Source of the DNA: a virus
Strand: one strand, 5' to 3'
Virus record (IMG/VR): IMGVR_UViG_3300046170_000016
Coordinates: 1-28,449 of that record
DNA: 28,449 nucleotides
The notes under the pieces were generated by a model that worked only from the letters and a program-made list of their open reading frames with translations, ran no database searches and was not told where the DNA came from. The translations under genes and the position numbers were made by a program. Positions 8,366 to 16,288 of this stretch are shown piece by piece (position 1 is the stretch's first letter; each line of letters begins with the position of its first letter).

Positions 8366-9430
8366 TTATCCTCCTGTTACTGCAGTTTGTAGCATATCAA
8401 AAAAGTCAAAGTCTTTGTTTGCGCCGAATACACCACTCAGCAAACCAGATCCTATGCTACCCAACAGATTAGCCTGAGCTTGCTCTGCTACCAACCTAGC
8501 CTCAAGACCACTCATCATTGTCTCACCGTATTGACCAGCACCAAACAACTGTCCCTGCTGTTGCATCTGCTGATAAGGCATCATAGCCTGCTGTAGCTGC
8601 ATCATCTGAGTCTGTGGCATGTACGCAGCGCCCATAGAACCAACACCTAAGTTTTGCTGTGCCGCCAGTTGTTGCAAGTCTGCCTGAGACAACTGACTAC
8701 CCATGCCTGTAAACATCTGTGCCTGCTGTGCCAACTGTGATTGTTCTGCCTGTGCTTGGCCCATAGCCTGTAGCATAGCTGAGTTTCTAGCTTCTGCTTG
8801 TGCTTTACCAAACGCTAGTTGCTCTGGTGTCCCACCAAACTGTGCAGTCTGTACACCTAAGCGTCCTTGTGCAGCCAAACGTTCTTCCATTGCCTGTGCC
8901 TGTCGTTGCTCCTCAGGAGACTGTGCAGCCCTAATGCGCCCGTAGATGTCTTGCTCGCGTTGAGCCATGTCAGTGTCGCGCAAGTCTGTCATCATGCCGC
9001 CACCTAATTTAAACGCTTGTTCTGCGGCTGTTCGTCCTCGTTGTTGACCGTAAGGAGTACCAGCAAGCTGAGTTTGAGCACGAGTCAGCATAGACTGTTG
9101 GAACGCTTTCTCTTCGTCAGAAAGATCCATGCTTGTACCTACGCCAGTAAACGCACCAGTTTCAGGATCAAACTGAGGAGTTGCACCAAAGCTACCACCC
9201 ATTGTAGACGCTACAGTAAACGGCTTAAACTGAGACATTCCTACGGCTTGTTGTGCTAACCCGTAAGCACCGGGAACGTACATTTGTTCATTTGTACGAG
9301 GATCAGTAAAGAAAGTTCCTGCTAAAGACTGTTCACCAATCTTACTCAGCCGGTCTATAGCGTCTTTAGTTAGCAGACCGCCGCCAACAGCACCGCCAAT
9401 TCCTAGTAGATTTGTTAACCATTCTGGCAT
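8366..9430 (-). CDS. Gln/Ala-rich virion protein, candidate internal virion protein
   Basis: The 354-residue protein begins with a hydrophobic glycine-rich stretch (LTNLLGIGGAVGGGLLTKDAI, residues 5-25) that could insert in a membrane. A YVPGAYGLAQQAVG region follows, then a long segment of Gln, Ala and Met (about 200-310, for example QAEQSQLAQQAQMFTGMG and QMMQLQQAMMPYQQMQQQG). It ends with another hydrophobic Gly-rich segment (LLGSIGSGLLSGVFGANKD). Hydrophobic ends with a Gln-rich middle are common in phage pilot/ejection proteins. The start ATG shares its A with the TGA of the preceding gene. The final Gly-Gly codons contain the ribosome binding site of the next gene. Confidence 0.72.
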   Translation of the reverse strand: MPEWLTNLLGIGGAVGGGLLTKDAIDRLSKIGEQSLAGTFFTDPRTNEQMYVPGAYGLAQQAVGMSQFKPFTVASTMGGSFGATPQFDPETGAFTGVGTSMDLSDEEKAFQQSMLTRAQTQLAGTPYGQQRGRTAAEQAFKLGGGMMTDLRDTDMAQREQDIYGRIRAAQSPEEQRQAQAMEERLAAQGRLGVQTAQFGGTPEQLAFGKAQAEARNSAMLQAMGQAQAEQSQLAQQAQMFTGMGSQLSQADLQQLAAQQNLGVGSMGAAYMPQTQMMQLQQAMMPYQQMQQQGQLFGAGQYGETMMSGLEARLVAEQAQANLLGSIGSGLLSGVFGANKDFDFFDMLQTAVTGG

Positions 9431-9663
9431 CAGTAAGTCCCTCCGTCAATCGTCCCTGTAGACAGAGTTCCTGTAAACGTCAAGTTAGGTATAGTAACAG
9501 TACCTGTAAACGTCGGTGAAGCTGTGTTCGCCTTAGTTGCAACTGCAACCGCAATAGCGTCAAACTCTGTGTTAAATTCAGTGCCTTGAATAATCTTGCC
9601 AGCATCTCCAGAAGGCAAACTATCCTTAGCAGCAAAGTTAGTTGTCTTTGTATAGTTGCTCAT
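9430..9663 (-). CDS. Short fibre-like structural protein, 77 residues
   Basis: The sequence MSNYTKTTNFAAKDSLPSGD.. followed by KIIQGTEFNTEFDAIAVAVATKAN and ASPTFTGTVTIPNLTFTG is typical of N-terminal modules of phage tail fibres and short virion proteins. Here the module stands alone. It ends TIDGGTY, the same terminal peptide as the fibre encoded at 18598. It overlaps the nozzle-like gene by four bases (ATGA) and the next gene by one. It may be an attachment collar for a fibre, or a remnant of one. Function is not established. Confidence 0.75.
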   Translation of the reverse strand: MSNYTKTTNFAAKDSLPSGDAGKIIQGTEFNTEFDAIAVAVATKANTASPTFTGTVTIPNLTFTGTLSTGTIDGGTY

Positions 9664-11225
9664 AGTGTTTTACCCATTAGTGCTAATACGTTAATTTCTT
9701 GGAGAGATAAAGCAAAACCGTTTATTTCTGACTCAAGACCAATAGTAATAATAGTGCCAGAGCCTGTAGTGTTAACAGGAGGTCTGGTTGTTGTTGCTCC
9801 TCCGGTGAACTCAGCAACTGTGTACTCTGAAGCTGCTTCGTTAAAGAAGAAGGGAGTCTGGTTACCTACCGTAAACTCTTGTGTACTGTACGATGTACCA
9901 AAGTCATACGCCCACTTCATAAACACAGTAGCGCTGTTAGCACCAACCAATGTTGGACGTATTTTCTTTAAGAACTTAAGTTTAGACGGATCACCAAACG
10001 TCAATCCGGGGCTGTAGTACCTAAAGCGGTAACTGGAAGTCCTAATCGTACCTGAGTCGTTGTACTCATCTGCGTACCCTGCGTACTCACCTACGCCGTC
10101 CACAGTACCAACAAGAAGCGTACCATCGTTCTTTCTCTCGTAAGACTTAAACGGTGCAGAGGTCCAACGTGTGACTCTGTAAGCGTTATTCTCTAGTTTA
10201 CCCTTGAGATCAAAGCAGTACGTAGTTGACCTGTCTGGAAACGTAATGAGGTAAAAGGAGTTCTCAGGGCTGTACACAGATGCCGTTGGTGCAGTTCGTG
10301 TTTCAATTAAATTAATAATCTCAGACTTTATGTTTACACTCAAATCAGACAGAGGTAGTGACTTTTCTTGTATAGTCCTACCAAAACTTCTCAGACCATT
10401 CTGAGACATAAACAACACATCAGTACCTATGTGCTGTACAGAGTTTCTACAGATGCACCCAACTCCAGCCACAGTATCAGCCAGTGCCATCATTGCTGGA
10501 CTCACGGCGTTAGCGTACACGAGGATGCTGTGCTTGCCTAAGATTAGCAGAGCGTTGTTGTGAGCAACCAGTGCCCGTACTTCGTCGTACCCGTCAGGCC
10601 AAGCCTTAGATACATCTATAGAACCACTGGAGCCACCAGTGAAGTCTGTTCCTATCAGCAGGTCAGACCAGTATATAGTCTGTGTGTCTGCTGCGTTATC
10701 TACGATCCACAGTCTACCGTAAGCTGCTAGAGCCTCGTGGCAGTAGAAGTTACTATTAGTAGAACTACCTGTTGCTGTGCCAAACGTCCTAAGTCCTGTC
10801 GCGTTGTCATACACCAGAGGCTCTTGTCCACGCTGAAAGAAGTACGCCTTATCGTTAAAGTTTACTATCTTCCAGTTGTCTGCAGAGATTGTGTACGAAC
10901 CCGGAGTAATGTCAGTAAGCGTGTCATCAGGATTAGTCGTCTGTGCAGTCTTAAATATCTTGTTGTTACCCGTGACAAAGACTTCCTCGTTACCTGCGTC
11001 ATCGTAAAAGTGGTGCAGCTTAACAGCGTAATCAGTGCCCAGAGGTGTGTTAACAGCAGTTAACAAGTCTACACCCTTACGTGCAGCAATACGTCCACGC
11101 TTGTCAATCACAGCGTTATCAGCGATTTCAGCAAAAGACGGATCCTGTGCAATCGGAGAGTCTTCTGTGTTGACTCCTTTAAACGCAGGAGCAACTAAGT
11201 TAATACTTTGTAGCGGCTGTGCCAT
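9660..11225 (-). CDS. Tail nozzle / tail tubular protein B-like virion protein
   Basis: The 521-residue protein is almost entirely beta-strand. The opening (FKGVNTEDSPIAQDPSFAEI then DNAVIDKRGRIAARKGVDLL) parallels the start of T7 gp12 and P22 gp10-type nozzle proteins, where a loop announcing a list of positions is followed by a propeller. Repeated blade-like segments follow, such as EEVFVTGNNKIFKT, NWKIVNFNDKAYFFQRGQEPLVYDN, RLWIVDNAADTQTIYWSDLL and ALLILGKHSILVYANA. Such proteins form the distal tail tube of podoviruses. The adaptor gene lies directly upstream, the usual order. An AGGAGC site precedes the ATG. Assignment is by pattern and context, not by a database match. Confidence 0.7.
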   Translation of the reverse strand: MAQPLQSINLVAPAFKGVNTEDSPIAQDPSFAEIADNAVIDKRGRIAARKGVDLLTAVNTPLGTDYAVKLHHFYDDAGNEEVFVTGNNKIFKTAQTTNPDDTLTDITPGSYTISADNWKIVNFNDKAYFFQRGQEPLVYDNATGLRTFGTATGSSTNSNFYCHEALAAYGRLWIVDNAADTQTIYWSDLLIGTDFTGGSSGSIDVSKAWPDGYDEVRALVAHNNALLILGKHSILVYANAVSPAMMALADTVAGVGCICRNSVQHIGTDVLFMSQNGLRSFGRTIQEKSLPLSDLSVNIKSEIINLIETRTAPTASVYSPENSFYLITFPDRSTTYCFDLKGKLENNAYRVTRWTSAPFKSYERKNDGTLLVGTVDGVGEYAGYADEYNDSGTIRTSSYRFRYYSPGLTFGDPSKLKFLKKIRPTLVGANSATVFMKWAYDFGTSYSTQEFTVGNQTPFFFNEAASEYTVAEFTGGATTTRPPVNTTGSGTIITIGLESEINGFALSLQEINVLALMGKTL

Positions 11226-11236
11226 ACGTCAGGCTC

Positions 11237-11884
11237 CTAGGGAGTGTACCAGATGGTTTCTTCAGGATGCTTCTGTGCGTCCAGAGCAATCGCGTCAGAC
11301 AAAAACTTATCAGCAATACCAAAGTACTCAGGTGCTGATGTACCGCCTGTCTCGCCACGCTCACGAGCTAACAGAGCTATCGCTAGGTGTATCACGGGTT
11401 GACTAGGTATACTCAGTACATCTGTATCAGCGCTTAACTCAGCGTTCCTAAGAGTACAGTTAAATCTCAAGCTGTACACACCGTCCGGCTTAGGATAAAT
11501 GTCTACCTGAGTGTCACCACTAGCATCAACGCCGTTGTACGTGTAGTACTCAGGTGAGCCGCTGGGTGGTGATTGGTTCAAGTACTTATCGTTAAACCAG
11601 TGCTGAGTCTGGTACTGCATAAAGATGTTTGAGGTATCATTGATTACATCTAGCACCTTAATTTTATTTTGTGACCCAGTAAGTACGTAGTTAAAAATAT
11701 CAGCAGACGTAGTTACCGTAAGGGTAGTCCTGAGTGCTGACCAATCCCAAGCGTCCTCTACCACCTTTTTAGCGTCGTTTACAAAATCACCCGCCAGTTT
11801 ACTGTAGGTTGTATCTTGTACACTAGACACCTCGTCTTCACGTAAGCGCCTGAGGACGTTGTTTACTAAGTTTAAATATGTCAT
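11237..11884 (-). CDS. Head-tail adaptor / tail tubular protein A-like protein
   Basis: I chose the ATG at 11884, one base after the preceding stop, giving 215 residues that start MTYLNLVNNVLRRLREDEV. The longer frame (start 11902) overlaps the upstream gene. The N-terminal helix pair, the KLAGDFVNDAKKVVEDAWDWS helix, the TTLTVTTSADIFNYVL strands and the C-terminal helix LAIALLARERGE match the gp11 (T7)/gp4 (P22) adaptor pattern. Such proteins sit below the portal and start the tail. The next gene is nozzle-like, in accordance with the usual order. Confidence 0.82.
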   Translation of the reverse strand: MTYLNLVNNVLRRLREDEVSSVQDTTYSKLAGDFVNDAKKVVEDAWDWSALRTTLTVTTSADIFNYVLTGSQNKIKVLDVINDTSNIFMQYQTQHWFNDKYLNQSPPSGSPEYYTYNGVDASGDTQVDIYPKPDGVYSLRFNCTLRNAELSADTDVLSIPSQPVIHLAIALLARERGETGGTSAPEYFGIADKFLSDAIALDAQKHPEETIWYTP

Positions 11885-11885
11885 C

Positions 11886-14800
11886 TTATGCCATGCCCTC
11901 AAACAAACTTCGTTTAATTATGTTGTCTAGTTCAGCCATGTAGTCCTTCTGTGGTGGTGCTGGAGGCTCTGGTACAGCCTGTTGTGTGTAACTTATGCCA
12001 GCTAAGAACGGATTAAACATACCGCCACCACCGCCACCACCACCGCCACCGCCACCGCCACCGCCTGTGGGAGGAGTTACTGGAGGTTCGCCGGGAGTAA
12101 GACAGAAACCTTCTTCGCTCATTACCGCACCTTCAGGACACGTAGTACAAGCAGGAAAGTCAGTAGCTCCGTTATCGCACTCTTCTGTAGTACTAGGACA
12201 CATTCCGTCTTCGTACTCAAGAACACTGGTTCCATCAGGACAAGTATCACACCCACTTTCTTCTGTAGCTCCGTTGTCACAAACAGTAGTATCTTGTACA
12301 CAAAGCAGCGTTTCTGGGTCTTTTGAAAAACCGGGCTTACATTCACAAGGCCCGTCTTGTCCATCGTTGACAGCGTTAGGGTCGCTACAGGTTTCTGGAG
12401 GAAGACCAACTGGAATACAGGCTTTACCGTCCTTGCTTACTGTAAAAGTGTCAGGACAAACACACGGTCCTAGTTCTCCGTTATTAGTTGCATTTTCGTC
12501 GTCACACGACTCCTGTGGTGCTTGTTTTGATCCTACACATTTACCGAAAGTTGTGCTGTTTTCGTCGTTATCCAGTACGTAGTCCTGTTTACACTCACAG
12601 CCACCTTGTCCATCTGATTGAGAGTTAGGGTCTTCCTGTGTACACGGATCTGTAGTGTCTATGTCTTTACACGGCGCATCGTCTGGTCCGTAGCCGGGAA
12701 CATTTTGTGCAGCACATATATCTACTATAGAAGTACAAACGTCGTACCCTTCTGGCTTGGCATAATCACGCTTACAAGGACCACAGCCACCGTCGTCACC
12801 TGCAGGCGGGTCTGCGTTTTCATCGTTACACACTAACTCAGGAGCAGGTGTCCAGTACATAGAACTGGAGAGGTCGTCTGCACACGGGTCATAGGTAATT
12901 GAATCACCGTTGTAGAAAAAAGCACCATCTTGGTCAGTATCTTCAGGTAAATACTCAGGTTCATTACCGTTTGTGCATTGACCACCGCTGACATCAATAC
13001 AGAAACCTTCTGTGCTGTACTGTCCTTGCTGTGTAGTTGTAGAGTCTCCGGGATATTTACTAGGCTCCGCAAAACAAACTTGACCTACTGTTACACAAGC
13101 TGCACCAGCGATGCCGCCTCTGCGTACTTGATTTGGGTCGGGACACTCATCGTTGCCACCATCAGGACCGGGCACTTCAACAGGTGGCTGAGTTTGATCG
13201 CAAGGATCGTAGGTATAGTTTTTTCCGTCACGAGGGTCTGTAAAGGCTCCATCTTTGTCTTCGTCAAATACAACATAGAAAGGCTCAGCACCGCTGGGAC
13301 ACAGGTCGTCATCGTCGCCATCGTCGTCACCACCGTCACTGCCACCTTCGCCCTCGCAGACTCCATCTTCAGGTATTTTAGTTCCGTCGTTGCAGTGAGT
13401 ATCTTTGCAGTTAGCCCCCCACCACTTTTGTTGATCTTGAAGACCAAAAGTTAAAGTACCTTGTGGATAACCGTCTTCACACTTGATACCGTCTGGTCCT
13501 GTGGGTGTTCCACTACCATATTCATCACAGTTAGTGCCATCTGCGTTTTCTTTTTCAGTTACTCCGTCTTGACAAAAACCAAACTCAGGTGGTTCAGGAA
13601 TACATTGAAGTTCATCACCTACAAACTGATAGGTACCTGCTGTTCCGTCTTCTAAATTACAAGGGTCACCTTCCTTGACTACAGGCTCTGGGCCGGGACA
13701 GTTAGTACCTTCTGCGTCTTCTTTTTTAGTTAACTCATCATCGCACATTCCGTAATCTGCCACGTATTCAGCACAGTTAGTTCCAGCAGTATTTTCTTTC
13801 TTAGTTACATTGTCTTCACAATAGCCAAACTCAGCGTATTCAGCACAGTTAGTACCTTCTGCGTCTTCTTTTTTAGTTACACCATCTTCACAGTACTCTT
13901 CATCGGCTGTTATACCAATAGTTCCATCACCGTCAATGTCTGCCTCAAATAGTTTTTCTAGCTCTTTGAGTATCTTATCGCCGTACTGAGAACCAATAAT
14001 AATAGCTCTCATCCAAGGTGGAAGTCCCGGTTGAGTTGGGTCAGCACCGCCAATGACGCCTTCAAGAATACCTTTAATTTTACCGGCGCAAGCCGCTGGA
14101 TCTTTAACACAATCAAGAGTTTCTAAGGCTTTGTCTACTATCCCTTGTACTGCTTCTGTTGTAGCGTCAACTATGTCACCAGTGCCGTCAAGTATGCCTT
14201 GAGTAATAATACCGGCAATGTCCCTGTTTTCCATGCAGTAAGAGGCTGTGTTAGCAACGCCGTCTCCGTCATCGTCCTTTTTCATGCACTCTCTTAACTG
14301 ATCCCTAGCGGCATCGTTAAAAGGCCCAGTAATTTTGTCCCATATTTCTCCAATTGTTGGAAGACTCATAATCCCCGGAAGAGGTAACCACGCAGGTAAA
14401 CCCGGAATTTGAAGACCTTTAAATATTACTTGTATGTGTCTACCAAAGTCTTCCCATAAATCGTTAATTGCCTTAGGGTCAACACAGTTAGTTGTAACTG
14501 TAGTGCTACATATGTCAACTTTTACGCCAATATCGCTGTCACCTAAAATAGCCCTGTCTATAATTTGTCGTGGGTTTACAAAGCTAAAAGAGTTTTGTAT
14601 AAATGTGTTGTCAGCTATTCCGTAATTTTCGTAGCGTTCAAAAAGTTCTTGTGCCCCAGAAGAAGGATCTTCAGAAGATAAAATTTCTTCAAACTCGTCA
14701 ATAAAACTGTTGTACTGCCACTCATTAAACTCTGTGGATTCTGTGTTACCGTTGCTATCATAGCCGTATACAGTATGTGCATTACCATCAGCATCTATAG

Positions 14801-15026
14801 CATAGAGGTTGTTAAAGCCATCACCGTTTAAATCAGAAGAGGCCCAATCAACAGTACCTTCTGGAAGATCACCAAAAAGATGTCTGAGATAGGCTTCTAG
14901 TGTTTTGTATTCTGGATTAGACGATCCTTGAGGACCAAGTGGATTAAAACCGGCAGCAAGGTACTGCTGAACAAAACTCCAAAAATCAAAGTCTGGATGA
15001 TGTGGATTTACTGTTATCCTAATCAC
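11886..15026 (-). CDS. Large Cys-rich, Ca-binding-repeat virion or surface protein, with poly-Gly tract
   Basis: The 1046-residue protein starts with GTG at 15026. Its first 320 residues contain calcium-loop-like motifs (DLNGDGFNNLYAIDADGNAH, DDDGDGV, ADIDGDGTIG). From about residue 375 there is a run of Cys-containing repeats of roughly 20 residues, CEDGVTKKEDAEGTNC and variants with VTKKENTAGTNC, LTKKEDAEGTNC and VTEKENADGTNC. More irregular Cys/Pro/Asp-rich EGF-like segments follow, then 15 consecutive glycines near the end, then MFNPFLAG and a short amphipathic tail. It is flanked by tail genes, so it may be a virion surface or adhesion component. No named family is claimed. It is unusually large and disulfide-capable for a phage. 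Confidence 0.78.
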   Translation of the reverse strand: MIRITVNPHHPDFDFWSFVQQYLAAGFNPLGPQGSSNPEYKTLEAYLRHLFGDLPEGTVDWASSDLNGDGFNNLYAIDADGNAHTVYGYDSNGNTESTEFNEWQYNSFIDEFEEILSSEDPSSGAQELFERYENYGIADNTFIQNSFSFVNPRQIIDRAILGDSDIGVKVDICSTTVTTNCVDPKAINDLWEDFGRHIQVIFKGLQIPGLPAWLPLPGIMSLPTIGEIWDKITGPFNDAARDQLRECMKKDDDGDGVANTASYCMENRDIAGIITQGILDGTGDIVDATTEAVQGIVDKALETLDCVKDPAACAGKIKGILEGVIGGADPTQPGLPPWMRAIIIGSQYGDKILKELEKLFEADIDGDGTIGITADEEYCEDGVTKKEDAEGTNCAEYAEFGYCEDNVTKKENTAGTNCAEYVADYGMCDDELTKKEDAEGTNCPGPEPVVKEGDPCNLEDGTAGTYQFVGDELQCIPEPPEFGFCQDGVTEKENADGTNCDEYGSGTPTGPDGIKCEDGYPQGTLTFGLQDQQKWWGANCKDTHCNDGTKIPEDGVCEGEGGSDGGDDDGDDDDLCPSGAEPFYVVFDEDKDGAFTDPRDGKNYTYDPCDQTQPPVEVPGPDGGNDECPDPNQVRRGGIAGAACVTVGQVCFAEPSKYPGDSTTTQQGQYSTEGFCIDVSGGQCTNGNEPEYLPEDTDQDGAFFYNGDSITYDPCADDLSSSMYWTPAPELVCNDENADPPAGDDGGCGPCKRDYAKPEGYDVCTSIVDICAAQNVPGYGPDDAPCKDIDTTDPCTQEDPNSQSDGQGGCECKQDYVLDNDENSTTFGKCVGSKQAPQESCDDENATNNGELGPCVCPDTFTVSKDGKACIPVGLPPETCSDPNAVNDGQDGPCECKPGFSKDPETLLCVQDTTVCDNGATEESGCDTCPDGTSVLEYEDGMCPSTTEECDNGATDFPACTTCPEGAVMSEEGFCLTPGEPPVTPPTGGGGGGGGGGGGGGGMFNPFLAGISYTQQAVPEPPAPPQKDYMAELDNIIKRSLFEGMA
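12021..12065 (-). repeat. Poly-glycine codon run (15 GGN codons)
   Basis: Fifteen consecutive Gly codons, alternating GGT and GGC, lie in the large Cys-rich gene. On the plus strand they read as a run of acc and gcc triplets. The codon mix means it is not a pure trinucleotide repeat, but it is long enough for replication slippage. Confidence 0.9.
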
Positions 15027-15028
15027 AG

Positions 15029-15406
15029 CTACTTACCACCCTTTAGCTGCATCAGCTTGTCAGCACCACGTATGCCAAAGCTGGCTGTGACTGCAACGTA
15101 CAAAAGATATTGATACCACTCAGGTAGCTTCCCTAGCTCTGCAAAGGCAATGCCTACGCGACCAATGATATCAAGATCGTTCATACCTACGCCCCACATA
15201 ATAGCTATCACAGGTGCACTCAGGACTACTGTGAACCACTCGTCTTTCCACGAGGATGCACTAGCCTGTGCCATGTGCTGTTCCCAAGATGCTGTGTTCT
15301 GTATTACTTGCATCTTAGCTACGTGTTTTGCTTGTGATTGCTCGTGACGATTGCTCATCCAAGTCTTAGCGAGTCCAGCAATAGGACTAATGAGTGCTTG
15401 CCACAC
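15029..15406 (-). CDS. Holin-like membrane protein (GTA_holin_3TM-like)
   Basis: The 125-residue protein starts with GTG immediately after the preceding stop, with AGAGGT upstream. The N-terminal half is polar and helical. Two hydrophobic segments follow: WFTVVLSAPVIAIMWGVGM (about residues 57-75) and WYQYLLYVAVTASFGIRGA (about 97-115). The arrangement SWKDEWF...PEWYQ...GIRGADKL resembles phage and gene-transfer-agent holins of the three-TM family. A holin would permeabilise the inner membrane to release endolysin. Neighbouring genes encode two more small membrane proteins. Assignment is moderate; a structural membrane protein remains possible. Confidence 0.55.
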   Translation of the reverse strand: MWQALISPIAGLAKTWMSNRHEQSQAKHVAKMQVIQNTASWEQHMAQASASSWKDEWFTVVLSAPVIAIMWGVGMNDLDIIGRVGIAFAELGKLPEWYQYLLYVAVTASFGIRGADKLMQLKGGK

Positions 15407-15580
15407 TTACGACTTACCTCTGTTACGCCAGCCTTGCACCGTGTCTGTTTCCCAGATGCGTATACCTGTCCACACGAGTGTCAACAACGCAGCTAAGGAA
15501 GGCAGTACGCCAGCCAAGGCACCAACACCAGTTGCTACAGAAACTGTATCCATTACCTCTTTCATACCTTGATCTGCCAT
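15407..15580 (-). CDS. Small membrane protein, 57 residues, possible lysis component
   Basis: The reading frame from ATG 15580 encodes MADQGMKEVMDTVSVATGVG... and ends ...GWRNRGKS. One transmembrane segment spans about residues 16-42 (LAGVLPSLAALLTLVWTGIR), followed by WETDTVQGW and a basic tail, giving a positively charged C-terminus. Short one-TM proteins of this form are recurrent in marine phages, often near holins. It is packed between two membrane-protein genes with 0-2 base gaps. Function is uncertain: holin, antiholin or accessory. Confidence 0.7.
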   Translation of the reverse strand: MADQGMKEVMDTVSVATGVGALAGVLPSLAALLTLVWTGIRIWETDTVQGWRNRGKS

Positions 15581-15582
15581 CC

Positions 15583-16050
15583 TTATGCACCTTTGATAAT
15601 TACTGTCGTGCCGTAAATAATACTGGCTGTTACGACAGCGGCTATAGACAACAAGAAACTATCTAGTATCATACGTTGCCTCTTGCGTTGCTTATAGATT
15701 ACCTCTTCTCTTTGTGCTTTAATCTTACGCCTCAGCATTATCATCTCTTGATAAGTCTCGACACCGTAAGACCACACAATGAGTTCTCTTATCTGCCTCT
15801 CCTGTTCCTCTAGTTTTTTCTTAGCTATGACACTGTTGAGTGCCTGTTGCTCTACGGTGTTACCATCAAATAACTTTTTAAATACACCGGGACTCTCAGC
15901 TTCTTTTTCTGCTTGTTTTATGTCAGACGCAAAGCTGTACCACTGCCCTAACTTCTGAGCAACGTGCTCAATCTCAGCACCTCTGTTTACTAGCGTCTGT
16001 ATACCTTTGAAGGTTGTAGACGCCATAGCAATTAAAGAAAGAGGATCCAT
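15583..16050 (-). CDS. Membrane-anchored coiled-coil protein, possible lysis or virion protein
   Basis: The 155-residue protein begins MDPLSLIAMASTTFKGIQTL, has a charged helical middle (GVFKKLFDGNTVEQQAL, then KKKLEEQERQIRELI) and basic KAQREEVIYKQRKRQR. A C-terminal hydrophobic helix (LDSFLLSIAAVVTASIIYGT, about residues 129-148) follows. The topology, a long coiled coil anchored by one TM helix, is spanin-like but inverted relative to classical i-spanins. A virion internal membrane protein is equally possible. The ribosome binding site is weak. Together with the two following genes it forms a membrane-protein cluster. Confidence 0.65.
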   Translation of the reverse strand: MDPLSLIAMASTTFKGIQTLVNRGAEIEHVAQKLGQWYSFASDIKQAEKEAESPGVFKKLFDGNTVEQQALNSVIAKKKLEEQERQIRELIVWSYGVETYQEMIMLRRKIKAQREEVIYKQRKRQRMILDSFLLSIAAVVTASIIYGTTVIIKGA

Positions 16051-16058
16051 TCATTAGC

Positions 16059-16286
16059 TTACGAGTTTGCGTCAATAGCGGCTTGAAGCACAGAAGTATC
16101 TTGTGCATCAGTCCAATAGTCTTTAGCAACCATAAGTTCTAGGTGCTCGACGTTGCGTGATACGCAGTCAGTCCACTCGTCATCTGCCCATCCTTCTGGT
16201 TTACCGGCGTTTAACAGCCCTACAGAATCCATAGCGGCATCGTAGTGTGCTTGTATTTCTTCTGTGCTTAAGGTTTCATCGGTCAT
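16059..16286 (-). CDS. Hypothetical small acidic protein, 75 residues
   Basis: The sequence begins MTDETLSTEEIQAHYDAAMD and continues SVGLLNAGKPEGWADDEWTD.., then VEHLELMVAKDYW. It is helical and acidic. Similar short ORFs sit next to fibre genes in other marine phages as I recall, but no function is known. A GGAGAG ribosome binding site encoded by the last codons of the fibre gene precedes its ATG. It could be a fibre assembly helper, an inference from position only. Confidence 0.72.
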   Translation of the reverse strand: MTDETLSTEEIQAHYDAAMDSVGLLNAGKPEGWADDEWTDCVSRNVEHLELMVAKDYWTDAQDTSVLQAAIDANS

Positions 16287-16288
16287 TT

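Noticed and set aside
9586-10017. Plus-strand frame of 143 codons opposite the nozzle gene
   Set aside because: Shadow of a well-formed tail protein; no ribosome site and no recognisable pattern.
11995-12582. Long plus-strand open frame (195 codons) starting with poly-proline, opposite the Cys-rich gene
   Set aside because: It is the reverse reading of Gly and Cys/Pro/Asp-rich repeats, with no ribosome site and low-complexity Pro/Ser content. The minus-strand gene has coherent motifs.
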